Part shown: positions 34,690 to 45,881 of the stretch, piece after piece | How the letters are laid out: every line of letters begins with the position of its first letter | Position numbering within the stretch: position 1 is the first letter of the stretch | NCBI GenBank assembly: GCA_907163345.1 | Contig: CAJQUN010000002.1 | Location: 45,175,754-45,239,753 of the forward strand | Origin: Haberlea rhodopensis | Lineage: Eukaryota > Streptophyta > Magnoliopsida > Lamiales > Gesneriaceae | Length of the DNA: 64,000 nt | Direction of reading: 5' to 3' | Position numbers and translations under genes: made by a program | Notes under the pieces: model-generated | What the model was told of the DNA's origin: nothing | The model's database searches: none | What the model saw: the letters and a program-made list of their open reading frames with translations, nothing else

Positions 34690-34905
34690 ATAGATATCCA
34701 GCGGCATGAACCATCGCCAATAGAATAGCGGAATGAACCATCGCTATGAATACCCTGCGGCATAAACCATCGCCAATAGAATAGCGGAATGAACCATCGC
34801 TATGAACACCTGGCGGCATAAACCATCGCCAATAGAATAGCGGAATGAACCATCGCTATGAACACCTGGCGGCATAAACCATCGCCAATAAAATAGCCGG
34901 TCCCT
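34690..34905. repeat. 56-bp tandem repeat in the LARD interior
   Basis: About three and a half copies of a unit with GGCGGCATAAACCATCGCCA and TAGCGGAATGAACCATCGCT. Further diverged units lie on either side. Confidence 0.85.
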
Positions 34906-34929
34906 AGTCATTGTTACGGTAGTGTATTT

Positions 34930-35150
34930 TAATGCCCCTCGCTTAAATAAAACATGCGGTACTCCCACCCCTCGCTTCACATATAGGCGGCATAGAATAA
35001 CCTCGCTTAAATGGACATGCGGCGCTCTCACCGCTCGCTTCACATTTTAGCGGCAAATATTCTTTCCTCGCCTCATATGATAACCACGCTTCAATGTGAC
35101 ATGCGGCGCTCCCACCCCTCGCTTCACATATTAGCGGCACAAAACAATAA
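34930..35150. repeat. CCTCGCTTCACAT/AGCGGC tandem units
   Basis: Diverged repeats with CTCGCTT...ACATGCGG(C/T)(A/G)CTCCCACC and TTAGCGGCA words. One more copy lies at 35285-35345. They produce a spurious repetitive frame on the minus strand. Confidence 0.7.
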
Positions 35151-35822
35151 ATAGCTGCAAGCATTTAAAATCATCACTCATCCATAACAATGACTCATGA
35201 GATATTCACCAAGTATCCCGTCTATACCTGCAACACAAAGCATATTCCATAATCCAACATACATCATCATGAGTGTATTTTAATGCACCTCGCTCAAATG
35301 CGACATGCGGCACTCCCACCCCTCACTTCAACATTTGGCGGCAGAGCATTAAAATCATCACTCCATTGTACACATGCAACCACAATGCATAATTCCATGA
35401 TGTATATAAAACGTAGGTTACCGTTTCGTGTCTTTCAACCCTGGCCTTAGCCTTTCGCGTCATAGTGTCCCTACAGGAACAATCTCAAACCATGAGCATA
35501 CGATAATCCATATTCCCCACAATATGATTATAATGAGTAAATGCATAAACTATGAGTACAAAGTACTTCCTGTATCCCAATGCATTTCAAAATGCTCCAT
35601 TTGGTTGTCCCTGTGTCACAACTCACAATCATAATCAACAGATTATATTATGATTCTATAGATGTCATGACATATAATCGTTTCACTATGATCACATATC
35701 ACAAATGCACATAAGCAAAATAGGTGTGCCACACAACACTAACTACTATCATGCATAAATATGTGCTACCCATCCTTATCAGCGTGTTCCAGGCCTTCAA
35801 CAGCCCCAAAGAGCTAACCACT

Positions 35823-35834
35823 GCTCTGATACCA
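35823..35834 (-). other. Primer-binding site of the LARD-like element
   Basis: TGGTATCAGAGC on the minus strand, four bases from the 5' LTR. It is complementary to initiator tRNA-Met. Confidence 0.9.
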
Positions 35835-35838
35835 CTAA

Positions 35839-38381
35839 TGTAAGGACCCCCGTGCCCTTAACCCGATATTAGTGTATTAACCACTGTACTTAGTGCATAC
35901 TATCATATTAACAAGGGGAAAGTAATTACATGCAACTCTAGCATGAATGCCATCTATAAAATTCCTTTACATTAATCGTATAATGTCTATACTTTCCCAA
36001 CATATTCCATAAACATGTCATGCACCTTTCAACATACACTAATATGCTCTCAATTCATTTAGCAATTCCACATTTAATTGCATGCTAACCGTAAATGAAT
36101 AGAGAAAAGTCGTAGCCCATTTATACATTCCATATACACGTAATATGTACTCACATAAGAGCACCCAATGAATAAACGTGTATCTAATGTATAAAACACT
36201 CTACTGGATACCGTTACTGGTGCTTCGATCCTGGAAGCACCTCTCAAGCGCAACTCGATCTCGACTCTGGATCTGAGCGCCTATCCATCCAGCTCTGGTA
36301 CCTCGATCCTGGGAGTACCTCTAATCAACAGCCCGAGCTCAACTCCGAAGCTGCTGCTACACCTGTACCACCTGTCCCAACAGAGACAGCCCCCACACGG
36401 GGTGAGCACACTAATATCCCAAATCCCATAATCACAATAATGCAATTCATAATTTACAATATGTAAATGCTATGAAATATAAAAGATACTCCCTGGTTGG
36501 CATCATCCTCATCCGGGATCCCCTGTACTGTCCCTGTTCTCAAAATAACTGAAACCATCAAATTCTCAAATGCCAGTTAATCATTACATTGATTAACGAA
36601 TTCACTTGCCACATACTGACATTATAACAATAACATCAAATCATTAAACAATGATCACAAATCTCCCATATATCTCTTTTATGGTTCCATAGTTCTAATT
36701 AATTGCTCGCTCTACAATAGCGGCATTTCAGTCTCACGCATGCTCAACAGCAGTTGCGTCATAACCGATGTTCGCTCAAAGGCGACCACATCCAATCATT
36801 GCTCGCTCAAAAGCGGCACCATGCAATTCCCAATGTATATACATCCATTTGTAGCAATCACCATTAAACATGTATTTCAACATCCGTTAATATCCGTTTA
36901 TTGCTAAAACCATATATCAGGCACTTCCATACACATTTATTGCAATACAGTGTGTCATGCACTCAACAATTGCATTAAAAATAAGGGGCTATGCTCGTAC
37001 GTTATACGTACCTTATAATTCCGTAGCTCGAGTCCAAACTTTGATTGAGTTCCATACCTCGAGAAATATGTGCTAAAACACATAAACAACTCACAATCAA
37101 GTATAAGCATGCAACCACGTGTCCAAGCACGTTCAAGACTCCCAATCATATCGTCAATCCATGACGATTACCAAAATAAAAGCCCCCTGGCTAAGCATGT
37201 ATAGTACCCAAAATATCTCATTTTATATGTTTAAAAAGATAGCCAAGAATTCATCCGAGAATTCCATTTAATTTACTTGGCTCCAACCAAACCATTTTAA
37301 AAGTCTAGCATTCCCATTGGAATGAGAACATTGCCCCGGAAGCCGACCATTTAAGTCGCAAATCCAAAATCCCACGAAAAAGCCAAGAATTCCAAAAATT
37401 ACCTGCTGGCGATCGATCGCTATACAAGGCGATCGATCGCTAGTGCCTTGGCGATTGATCGCTCGATATGGCGATCGATCGCTCGATATGGCGATCGATC
37501 GATCGATATGGCGATCGATCGCCAGACCACTCTGGCGCGAGGCGATCGATCGCTCCAAAAGTGGCGATCGATCGCCACAATGCTGAAAAGCCCACTGCCT
37601 GTATGCGATCGGTCGCCTGCTACGGGCGATCGATCGCCATGCCCTGCAACTCGAAAACCACCATTTTTAAAAGCTTGAAACCTCCACAAATCATACCCCA
37701 ACTCCTCCCAACTCAAAACCACAACAAAACAACACCCAAGAACCTCCAACAAGGGTGTTAGACTTGGATTAAAACAAACCCAAAAGTTTTCAAGATTTTC
37801 ATCAAAATCACCCAACCCAAACCAACCTCAAAACTCAACCAAAATCAACAAAACTACTATCAAATCAAAGCTACAAGAGAGGAGGAAGAGATTACCAGCT
37901 TTTCTTCAAGAGATCCGGCCCCTAAATCGAGCCTCCGTCGATTTTTCTCCAAAGAGAAAGGGTTAGGGGAGAGGGGTTGGCGTGTAAGGAGGGGGGAGAA
38001 GGAGAGAAATGGATTCCGAATGACGGAATCCCGAGTCTAACTTGTATATATAGCAAAATGCCCCAAAATACCAATACTCCCACAAATACATCATGATTCA
38101 TTAAAAATTATCTGTTTTCAAAAACTCTATCTCCAACATCAAATCCCCAAACTGGCCCCAACATAAGGTACCCCGGACTCCAAGTCCCACTAAAAACCCA
38201 ACTCATAGGTTTTCACCAAAATGAGAATACAATCTCAATCTTTGGATCCAACGATCCCAAATGCCCGATTAAACAACCTCGGGAGACGCAAAACCGCAAT
38301 TAATTCCTAATTGCCACAATAAAAATCCATCAAGGATTAGTACCACACCGGGATTAACACCATAAATCCTCGGACATCACA
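35839..38381 (-). repeat. 5' LTR of the LARD-like element
   Basis: 2,543 bp, nearly the same as 29417-31933. It has one extra 20-bp GATCGATC unit near 37460 and about 6 bp more near 36040. Confidence 0.9.
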
Positions 38382-38386
38382 ATAAC

Positions 38387-40095
38387 TGAAAGAGTTTTAT
38401 TAACTATATAATAAATGTACGTACCATGAAAGCACATAATGGAACCAAGTTCCATTCTAACCACTTGATCCTTAAACCCATTAGGTGGCATGCCTTTTGT
38501 TAAAGGATCGGCAATCATCAATTCAGTACTCATTTGTTCAATAACCAATTTATTGTCTTTAACACGCTCCCAAATGGCTAAATACTTTATGTCAATGTGT
38601 TTACTTCGACTTCCACTTTTATTATTTTTAGCCATGAAAACTGCAGCTGAATTGTCACAATATAACCTCAACGGCCTAGAAATAGAATCTACAATTCTAA
38701 GCCCAGATATGAAACTCTTCAACCATACACCATTTGAAGATGCTTCAAAACAAGCAACGAACTCGGCCTTCATAGTGGAAGTAGCAGTCAAAGTCTACTT
38801 CACACTTCTCCAAGATATAGCTCCACTGGCGAACATAAATATGTATCCAGATGTTGATTTACGTGAATCAACGCAACCAGCAAAGTCTGAATCGGAGTAG
38901 CCAATCACCTCCAAATTATCAGTCCGTTTATACATAAGCATGTAATTTTTAGTACCTTTAAGGCACCTCATAACCTTCTTTGCAGCTTTCCAATGATCAA
39001 TATCCGGGTTACTCTGATATCTTCCCAATATTCCCACAACAAATACAATATTAGGTCTAGTACAGACTTGAGCATACATTAGGCTTCCAACACAAGAATC
39101 ATATGGAATGTTTTTCATTTGTTCCTTTTCAAACTCATTTCTTGGACATTGATTCAAATTGAATCTATCACCTTTCACAATGGGTGCTACACTTGGTGAA
39201 CAATCACTCATCTGAAACCTCTCCAGAAATTTGTTTATATAGGTTTCTTGCAATAAACCCAAAATGTATTTGGATCTATCCATATAGATCTTAATACCAA
39301 TGACATAAGATGCCTCACCCATATCCTTCATATCAAAGTTCTTAGAGAGAAATTGTTTCACATCATATAGAAATCTCTTATCATTGGTTGCAAGTAATAT
39401 ATCATCTACATACAATACCAAGAAACAAAATTTACTCCCACCAACCTTCTGGTATATACATTGATCCATGACATTCTCAACAAAACCAAACGAAGAGATA
39501 ACGTGATGGAATTTTAAATACTACTGGCGGGAGGCTTGTTTCAATCTGTATATAGATTTCTTAAGCTTATACACCAAATGCTCACCATCACTAGATGAGA
39601 ATCCTTCAGGTTGTTTCACATAAACCTCTTCCTCTATAACACCATTGAGGAATGCCGTTTTCACATCCATTTGATGCAAATCCATATCAAAATGGGCTAC
39701 CAATGCCATAACTACACGGAGAGAATCTTTTTTAGATACAGGAGAAAATGTCCTTGTATAATCAATATTCTCTTTCTGAGTGAATCCTTTGGCAGCGAGT
39801 CTAGCCTTATATCGTTCAATGTTGCCCAGTGAATCTTTCTTTGTTTTAAAGACCCACTACATCCAATGGCTTTTACACCATCTGGCAACTGAACCAACTC
39901 CGAGACTCCATTATGTGCCATTGAATCTATCACATCATTCATGGCATCGAACCACAACTTGGATTCATTACTTTCCATCGCTTGTGAAAACGTCTCAGGA
40001 TCATTCTCAGCTCCAATATTATAGTCAGATTCTTGTATATATACAATATAATCACTAAGAATTGTTGATCTCCTCATTCTAGTAGACCTTCTCAA
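38387..40095 (-). pseudogene. Copia reverse transcriptase and RNase H
   Basis: Starts upstream of RT with RRSTR.RR and SDYIVYIQES text (40095). Then come SQAMESNESKLWFDAMNDVI, a frameshift, HQMDVKTAFLNG (39709-39521) and YVDDILLATND (39469-38795). RNase H follows: SDSDFAGCVDSRKSTSGYIF, ATSTMKAEFVACFEASSN and YCDNSAAVFMAKN. Stops include TGG-to-TAG near 39527 (after ASRQ) and CAG-to-TAG at 38792-38794. The C-terminal end (IADPLTKGMPP...MELGS) reaches the LARD insertion. No activity is expected. Confidence 0.88.
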
Positions 40096-40329
40096 TGTTG
40101 CATCAACATTTTCCTTTAAGACAGGATCATGTTGTTCAACAGGGTTCTCGACAGTATCTGAAATCTGTCGATCATCAAGAACTATTAGATCATGATCAAC
40201 TACTTGTGGAATCTCTAATACTGGTTCATCAACATGCCTATGAACTTGAGGGCAGTTGTAAACATCAATCAGTCGATCACATACAGTAGATGGATGAACA
40301 TCATAATGATTTTTTTCAGAACTAATATC

Positions 40330-41690
40330 CTAAAATCGATCGCTCCCACTAATCAAGTCATTCTCAAGAAATTTCGCATTCCTCGATTCCACAAATTTAG
40401 TGATGTGAGATGGACAGTAGAATCTATACCCCTTAGACCTATCGGCATGTCCAACGAAATACCCACTAATGGTCCTCGGGTCCAACTTCTTTTCATGTGG
40501 ATTATAAACTCTTACCTCAGACGGGCATCCCCAAATGCATATATGTTGCAAACTCGATTTCCAACCTTTCCATAACTCAAAAGGTGTCTTAGAGACAGCC
40601 TTGGTTGGAACTCGATTTAATATATACGTTGCCGTTTTAAGAGCTCCAGTCCACGATGACTTAGGAAGTTTAGAACTACTAAGCATACTACACATCATGT
40701 CTATTAATGTCTGGTTTCTTCTTTCTGCCACACCATTTGACTCGGAGAACCAGGCATGGTGTATTGGGCAACAATCTCATGCTCCTGATGAAACTTAGCA
40801 AACGGACCAGGTGCTTGTCCACTCTCAGTGTATCTACCATAGTACTCACCACCTCTATCTGATCTCACGGTCTTAATTTGCTTACCGCATTGTTTCTCTA
40901 CTTCAGCCTTATATGCTTTAAAAGCATCCAATGCTTCATATTTATTATGAAGAAAATAGAGATACATATATCATGAATAATCATCAATGAAGGTGATGAA
41001 GTATTTCTGACCATATGAATCCATATCAAAACTACAGATGTATGTATGTATGATATGATATCCAATATATCAAAACTCCTCTTAGAACCTTTCTTTGACA
41101 TATTGGTCAGCTTACCCTTAATGCAATCCACAAAAGTGTCAAAATCAGTAAAATCCAAAGCACTAAGTACTTCATTATTCACAAATCTTTTAATTCTATC
41201 AATGGAGATATGTCTCAATCTCCAATGCCACAAAATAGAGGAATTCTCATTCACAACACATCTTTTAATACCAATATTTTGTTGAGCATGTATTATAGAA
41301 TTAGTGGTATCATTTTGTAAATTCAATCGAAAAAGACCATCAAACAAAGTATCAATTCTCATAATCTTAGATTTATACAATAAACTGAATGATAAATCCG
41401 AAAAATGAAATGAAAATCCAACAGACACTAGTCTTGAAACTGAAATCAAATTTCTAGAAAAATTTGGAATATAAAATGTCTTTTCTAAAATCAAAACGAA
41501 ACCACTACTTAAAACTAATTTGCATGTCCCAACAGCCTCCACATGTGAGGTAACTTGTTTCTAGAATAGATGCTCTTACTTCGCAATGGCTTCCTTAAGT
41601 TTTGCAATCCTTGCAAGGAATTGGTAACATGGATTGTAGAACCAGAATCAATCCACTATGTGTTATGATTAACATCAATCATATTGGATT
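40330..41690 (-). pseudogene. Copia protease relic, GAG-pre-integrase and integrase
   Basis: Near 41640 WIDSGSTIHV gives the protease active site, just after an in-frame stop. 41542-40898 contains the GAG-pre-integrase region (LWHWRLRHISIDRIKRF, DCIKGKLTNM) and then loses frame. 40967-40704 continues the core (KTVRSDRGGEYYG). 40731-40330 holds AERRNQTLIDMMCSML and the C-terminal CPSEVRVYNPHEKKLDPRTI and GYFVGHADRSKGYRFY segments. At least two frameshifts separate the parts. Confidence 0.85.
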
Positions 41691-42470
41691 CATAATAAAT
41701 AAATGAGAATTGAGTACCTTTCTTTTCAAGTCACTGCTGGAATTGGGGCAATCTTTCTTAATGTAATCCTTTTTCTTACAAAAGTAACACTTGATTTCCA
41801 TCTTAATGTCCAGCTGAATAGGCATTCTGCCTTTCCCCTTATGATTGTACTGAACTTTCTTCCTCATATGGGTAGCTACATGCACACTTTCAGGTTGCTC
41901 CATAGCCAATCGACCCTCTTCTTGAACACACATGGTCATAAGTTCATTTATTGACCATTTGTCCCTATGTGTGTTGTAGGAAATCTTAAATGAACCGTAT
42001 TGGTAAGGCAAAGTGCTCAGAATGTAGTGTACCAGGAAAGTATCAGACATCTCAACCTCAAGTGCCTTAAGCTGAGCTGCTATATCCCTCATGTGCATGA
42101 TATGCTCACGCACTCCTCAAATACCAGTGAGCTTCATCGTTGAAAACTTCAAAATTAAGGTGCTTGTTAGTGCCTTATCCGAAGACTCAAATTGAGCAAC
42201 AATAGCCTTCAGCAGATCACAGACATTATTATGCTGATCGACAGAACCCCTGATCCCAACAGAAATCTTGGTGTTTATGAACATAACACAGAGACGATTA
42301 GATCGTTCCCATTTCTCATAAAGATCATCATCATCATGAATGCTGGTTTCAGTAATAGCAAGTGGTTCATCTTTCCGTATAGCATAATCAATATCCATCC
42401 AGCCTAAATGGAGAAAAATCCTCTCTTTCCACAACGTATAGTTATCACCTTTTGAGTTCATGAACTTCAC
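41679..42470 (-). pseudogene. Copia gag
   Basis: Starts MKFMNSKGDNYTLWKERIFLHLGWMDIDYAI at 42470, a copia gag N-terminus (written here as motif only). A stop at 42117 interrupts it; the second part runs 42113-41679. The zinc knuckle reads CYFCKKKDYIKKDC near 41780: the histidine of CCHC is replaced by tyrosine and the preceding glycine by aspartate, so metal binding should be lost. Confidence 0.88.
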
Positions 42471-44158
42471 ATTTCATATCAGATAAATTAACAGGTTGAA
42501 TAACTGCAAGAAAATCCAAAATGCATGCTTATATTACAATTTTCGAAGCAAATAACCAAATGACATGTTTTACCCATGTAAATCATGCAATAACATATGA
42601 ATCGCTGACATAGAAATTATCTGTAGGCTAAATTTCTAATTCAAATAAATTGATACAACTTTATGATAAAACTATCGAATTATCCGACATTCTTAATACA
42701 TGTAGGTAAATTAAGAAAATAATTCAATATCTCATCCTAATTAAACATATTTAATATAATAAAATTTCTTGTCGGAACCATTATATCAAATATAATTAAT
42801 TACAAGTAATATATATTTAGCTTTATGTGATGTTAGAGAAATTAATGCATAATTTAATTAATTAAAGCTGATGTGACTACACTTTAATCAATCATATAAT
42901 GCATATCACATAGACATGAATCTGAATGCATAAAACTATGTCATAGTTGAATTACTGTAATGCCTATTATACTTTAAGTGATCCACAAAATTAATGTATA
43001 ATTTAAACAATTAAAGCTGGTGGCTATACTTTATTTAATTAACTAAACTATACGAATCACTTAGACATTTATTCTGAATGCATAAAAATATTTTATGCTC
43101 TATCTTAATTCATATAAATATTGTCTATTGTACTTTATGTAATTCACATGATTAATGAACAACTTAATCTATTAAAGCTGTTGTGGCTATACTTTAATCA
43201 ATTAAACTATACGAATTACTTAGACATCTTAATTATTCATGCATAAAAATAGTTTACGCTTTACATAAATTATGGTGCATTGAACCATAACTAAACAATC
43301 AAAATTATACATAAAGATTGCATAAAATAAATTTTAAAAAATAAAGGAGAATTTCGAATTTCAGAATTGCATCAGAACCAAACAGCCCCTTAAGTTAAAA
43401 TGACAAATCAGAAAATTTAGCACCAAACAAGGCCTTAAATTGAACCATATTCCCAAAATCAGAAAAGCCCTAATTTCAAAATCAATACACTAATTAACAA
43501 ATCAGATAACCAACCCTAACTAAACCCTAAAATGAAACCACCACCAACTCCGCGACACAACGGCAGACCCACGTCAACCCATCGCCCCAGTCCACGACCG
43601 ATCGACACCATACATCACCGATCACAAATAGGTCGGAAATCGGCCATTCAAATCGCGATATTCATTGTTCGCGTAGTCTCGATTTTCTGGCCAAAATCCG
43701 ACCATGGCACATCGTCTTGCCACCGTTCACCGTCATACATGCCACGAGTTCAATTCAGTTGACGTTAAAAGTCATGGTCGTGACCCGAATGGCCCAAAAT
43801 CGAACCAGAAATTGACCCAAACAGGAATAAATCGCGCGGAAACCAAATCGCGATTTTACGGCCAATTTCCAGCTGTTTCCGGCGTCCGAAGGCTGCGTAG
43901 TGGTCGACCCGTCATGGAGTCTTGGTTGGTACCTTCAAGTGACGGAGTTGGCTTCCATAGGGCAGCCTATTTGAGATACTTTTGAAGCTAGGGTTTGTTC
44001 AATTGCAAAACTATTTTAAGATTCAATTTGGGGCTTATTATTTATTTCAAAAATTATGTCAAATTCATGATACAAAATCAAAATTGCATCAATATTATTT
44101 TCAGAATTTTTGGCCTAGATAAAAAATCTCAAACGTATCAAGGCGAAAACAAAAACTG
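42471..44158 (-). other. Unusually long copia leader
   Basis: About 1.7 kb separates the primer site from gag; copia leaders are commonly much shorter. 42820-43270 holds three diverged direct repeats of about 150 bp (ATTAAAGCTG...GGCTATACTTTA). 43500-43990 is GC-richer and ends with an AGGGTTTAGTTAGGGTTGG-like stretch on the minus strand, resembling a plant gene leader. No supported protein is encoded. Confidence 0.55.
42820..43270. repeat. Three direct repeats of about 150 bp in the copia leader
   Basis: Units begin CTTTATGTGATG, CTTTAAGTGATC and CTTTATGTAATT. Shared words are AATTAATG.A, ATTAAAGCTG, CTATACTTTA, ACTTAGACAT and GAATGCATAAAA. Confidence 0.75.
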
Positions 44159-44171
44159 CTCTGATACCAAA
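44159..44171 (-). other. Primer-binding site of the minus-strand copia
   Basis: TTTGGTATCAGAGCAG on the minus strand, next to the LTR end at 44172. Initiator tRNA-Met type. Confidence 0.85.
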
Positions 44172-44571
44172 TGTTAGAAATTTAACATAAATACCAAATC
44201 GATTTTCAATGTACCTAAACATATGGCACACAAAATCGAATATGCGGAAATAAAAGTTCAAGATCAGTGTTACCTCCAGCCACTGATATGCAGTTTGATC
44301 CAGACAGATCTAAAGAATTGAGTAGCAAGAGGGCGCTTCTAAACCTTATGAAATTCTAATAGATGGTGTATTTATGAAGTGAATTGCTTAGCTTAGGGAC
44401 CCCCCGTAGTGTCCTTTATATATAAGTCTTGCCATCAAAGACTTAGAGTTTGACATAATTATTCCACTTAAAAGATAGTGGGTGTTATCCAGATAGTGCG
44501 CAATCTTCTGGATTAAATATTTTTGATATTATCTTAATAATATATTAACCAAATAATATTAATTATTAACA
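44172..44571 (-). repeat. 5' LTR of the minus-strand copia
   Basis: 400 bp from TGTTAGAAAT to TTATTAACA; the ends share the inverted TGTTA. Its distal 253-258 bp are repeated at 28896-29155. Confidence 0.85.
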
Positions 44572-45008
44572 TTATTTTCTTGCAATTTTAAGGTGAGAAG
44601 TTAGTGGTTGTTGCCTAGTTGTCTTGCTTATGACTTAATGATCCTTTTTATCAGCTATAGATTTCTGTATAAGGATGCTTGGATCAGTCAATTTAGGTGG
44701 TTGATCTTTAGAAATCCCGAGAATGTGTGTATTTATACTACTCTGATGAGGTGTCAAAATCATGCCTTCTAAAATTTGTTATGTGGTGGTAATAAACATT
44801 GCTTCTTGCTTCAAAGTTAAAAGGGTTTTAATGCATGAAATCTCTTCCAATGTCACTTAACATAGATTTAATAACTCAATTGCTGCTTTTGTGTGTTATC
44901 ATGCTGTGGTCCACCAAGAAATTCTTGTGGTTTATCATTGTTATTCTTATCCTGCTTGGACACACCAGGTCAGAACCATTAACCTCTAATTAATACTTCA
45001 ATGCGCAG

Positions 45009-45654
45009 GAGTGAAACGGATAGTTCAGGCCGACAAGGATAAGAAAATTAAGTTCTGTTGCCTACAAATCAAAAGCTGCTGAGCCTTGCATGACAGTGAC
45101 TGGAGTTGATCGCGATGATGTTCTTCATCGCTTCTTGTTTGTTGAAGGACCTGGTTTATATCACCATGGCTCTGCTGGTAATTTCTTTATTTACCGATCC
45201 TCACACTTACCATTTACTGATCATGCTGTGTCCTTGTACTGACAAATTAAGTGTTTGTAAGTTTTCATACTTTATTATTGCCAAGCAGATAGCTGCACGC
45301 TGGAGTAGGTTTTTCAAACATAAGCCTAGTTCAAGTTACCATATATTCTAACAATTTCTCAATTCCAATTTCTCTGCAGCTGGTTTGAGGGTTTTATCTT
45401 ACCTGCCCTTGCCTTATTCTGCGTTGAGTTCCCTCGTGATTATTCCTACTCCTTTGAGAGATGTTGTTTGTGATTACATTGCCAAACGACGCTATGACTG
45501 GTTTGGCAAAGACGATGATTGTTTGGTGTTGAAGAAAACAGAGTTGCTGGAGCGTTTCATTGATTGGGAAGAACTGCTCGATTGCAGTCGCCAACAACAA
45601 TTTCGAAATTCAGGCATTGGTCTAACTTCTAAGAACTTAAGCAAAATGAAATAG
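45009..45654 (+). pseudogene. 3' exons of a DCC/DUF393 thiol-disulfide oxidoreductase gene
   Basis: The exon 45009-45177 begins after GCGCAG. It reads G-VKRIVQADKDKKIKFCCLQ, then, after one extra A in 45071-45074, A.EPCMTVTGVDRDDVLHRFLF and VEGPGLYHHGSA. The intron is 45178-45379 (GTAATTTC to CTCTGCAG). The exon 45380-45654 reads LRVLSYLPLPYSALSSLVII, PTPLRDVVCDYIAKRRYDWF and GKDDDCLVLKKTELLERFID, to the stop. RYDWFG..D.C and the LPLPYS segment are typical of the plant DCC/DUF393 family, thioredoxin-like proteins with a DGVC..C redox motif. The exon with that motif is not found upstream; the copia LTR ends at 44571. The frameshift plus the missing 5' part suggest a pseudogene, unless the extra A is a sequence error. 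Confidence 0.75.
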
Positions 45655-45881
45655 GTAGCTTGACTCGGATATAGGTGAGGTTGAAGTGTTGATATACACA
45701 AAGCTGGTTCATTAGACCGGTTAGATAAAAGGATCACTGTGAATGCTTTGATATGTGCAAAGAATCTGGATATCCTTTTCTTAACAAATAACCAAGGCTC
45801 AAATCACTTAGTCAGGATTATAATTTATTCCTTAACTTATGAGTTAGGCAGCAGATTTTTTTCAACATTAACCCAAATTAA

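Larger units (their letters stand above)
31951..35822 (-). other. Non-coding interior of the LARD-like element
   Basis: Several overlapping open frames of up to about 216 codons occur on the plus strand (for example 32451-33101). They oppose the sense of the element, lack any recognisable domain and have the same composition as their surroundings. I treat them as chance frames. Short inverted units of the form TCGCT...AGCGGCA are scattered at 34520-35345 and also within both LTRs (30275-30395, 36705-36825). Confidence 0.65.
29417..38381 (-). mobile_element. LARD-like non-autonomous LTR retrotransposon, 8,965 bp
   Basis: LTRs of 2,517 bp (29417-31933) and 2,543 bp (35839-38381) start TGTAAGGACCCCCGTG and end GGACATCACA. 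The TSD is ATAAC. The sense is minus: a perfect initiator-Met primer site (GCTCTGATACCA on plus, 35823-35834) lies inside 35839, and a G-rich polypurine tract lies inside 31933. GAGGACGAAATTTTATTA before the tract is a context familiar from chromovirus-type Ty3/gypsy elements. The interior, about 3.9 kb, encodes no gag, RT or integrase on either strand. Large LTRs plus a conserved non-coding interior fit a LARD, mobilised by enzymes from another element. Confidence 0.88.
28896..44571 (-). mobile_element. Ty1/copia element, minus strand, split by a LARD-like element
   Basis: The 5' LTR is 44172-44571 and the 3' LTR survives as 28896-29155. Primer site, gag, protease, integrase, RT-RNase H and polypurine tract follow in copia order on the minus strand. 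Excluding the nested element (29417-38381 plus one TSD) it is about 6.7 kb, including an unusually long leader of about 1.7 kb. No target-site duplication is found: the outer part of the 3' LTR is lost, joined to an unrelated copia protease fragment. Many stops and frameshifts show it is old. Confidence 0.85.
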
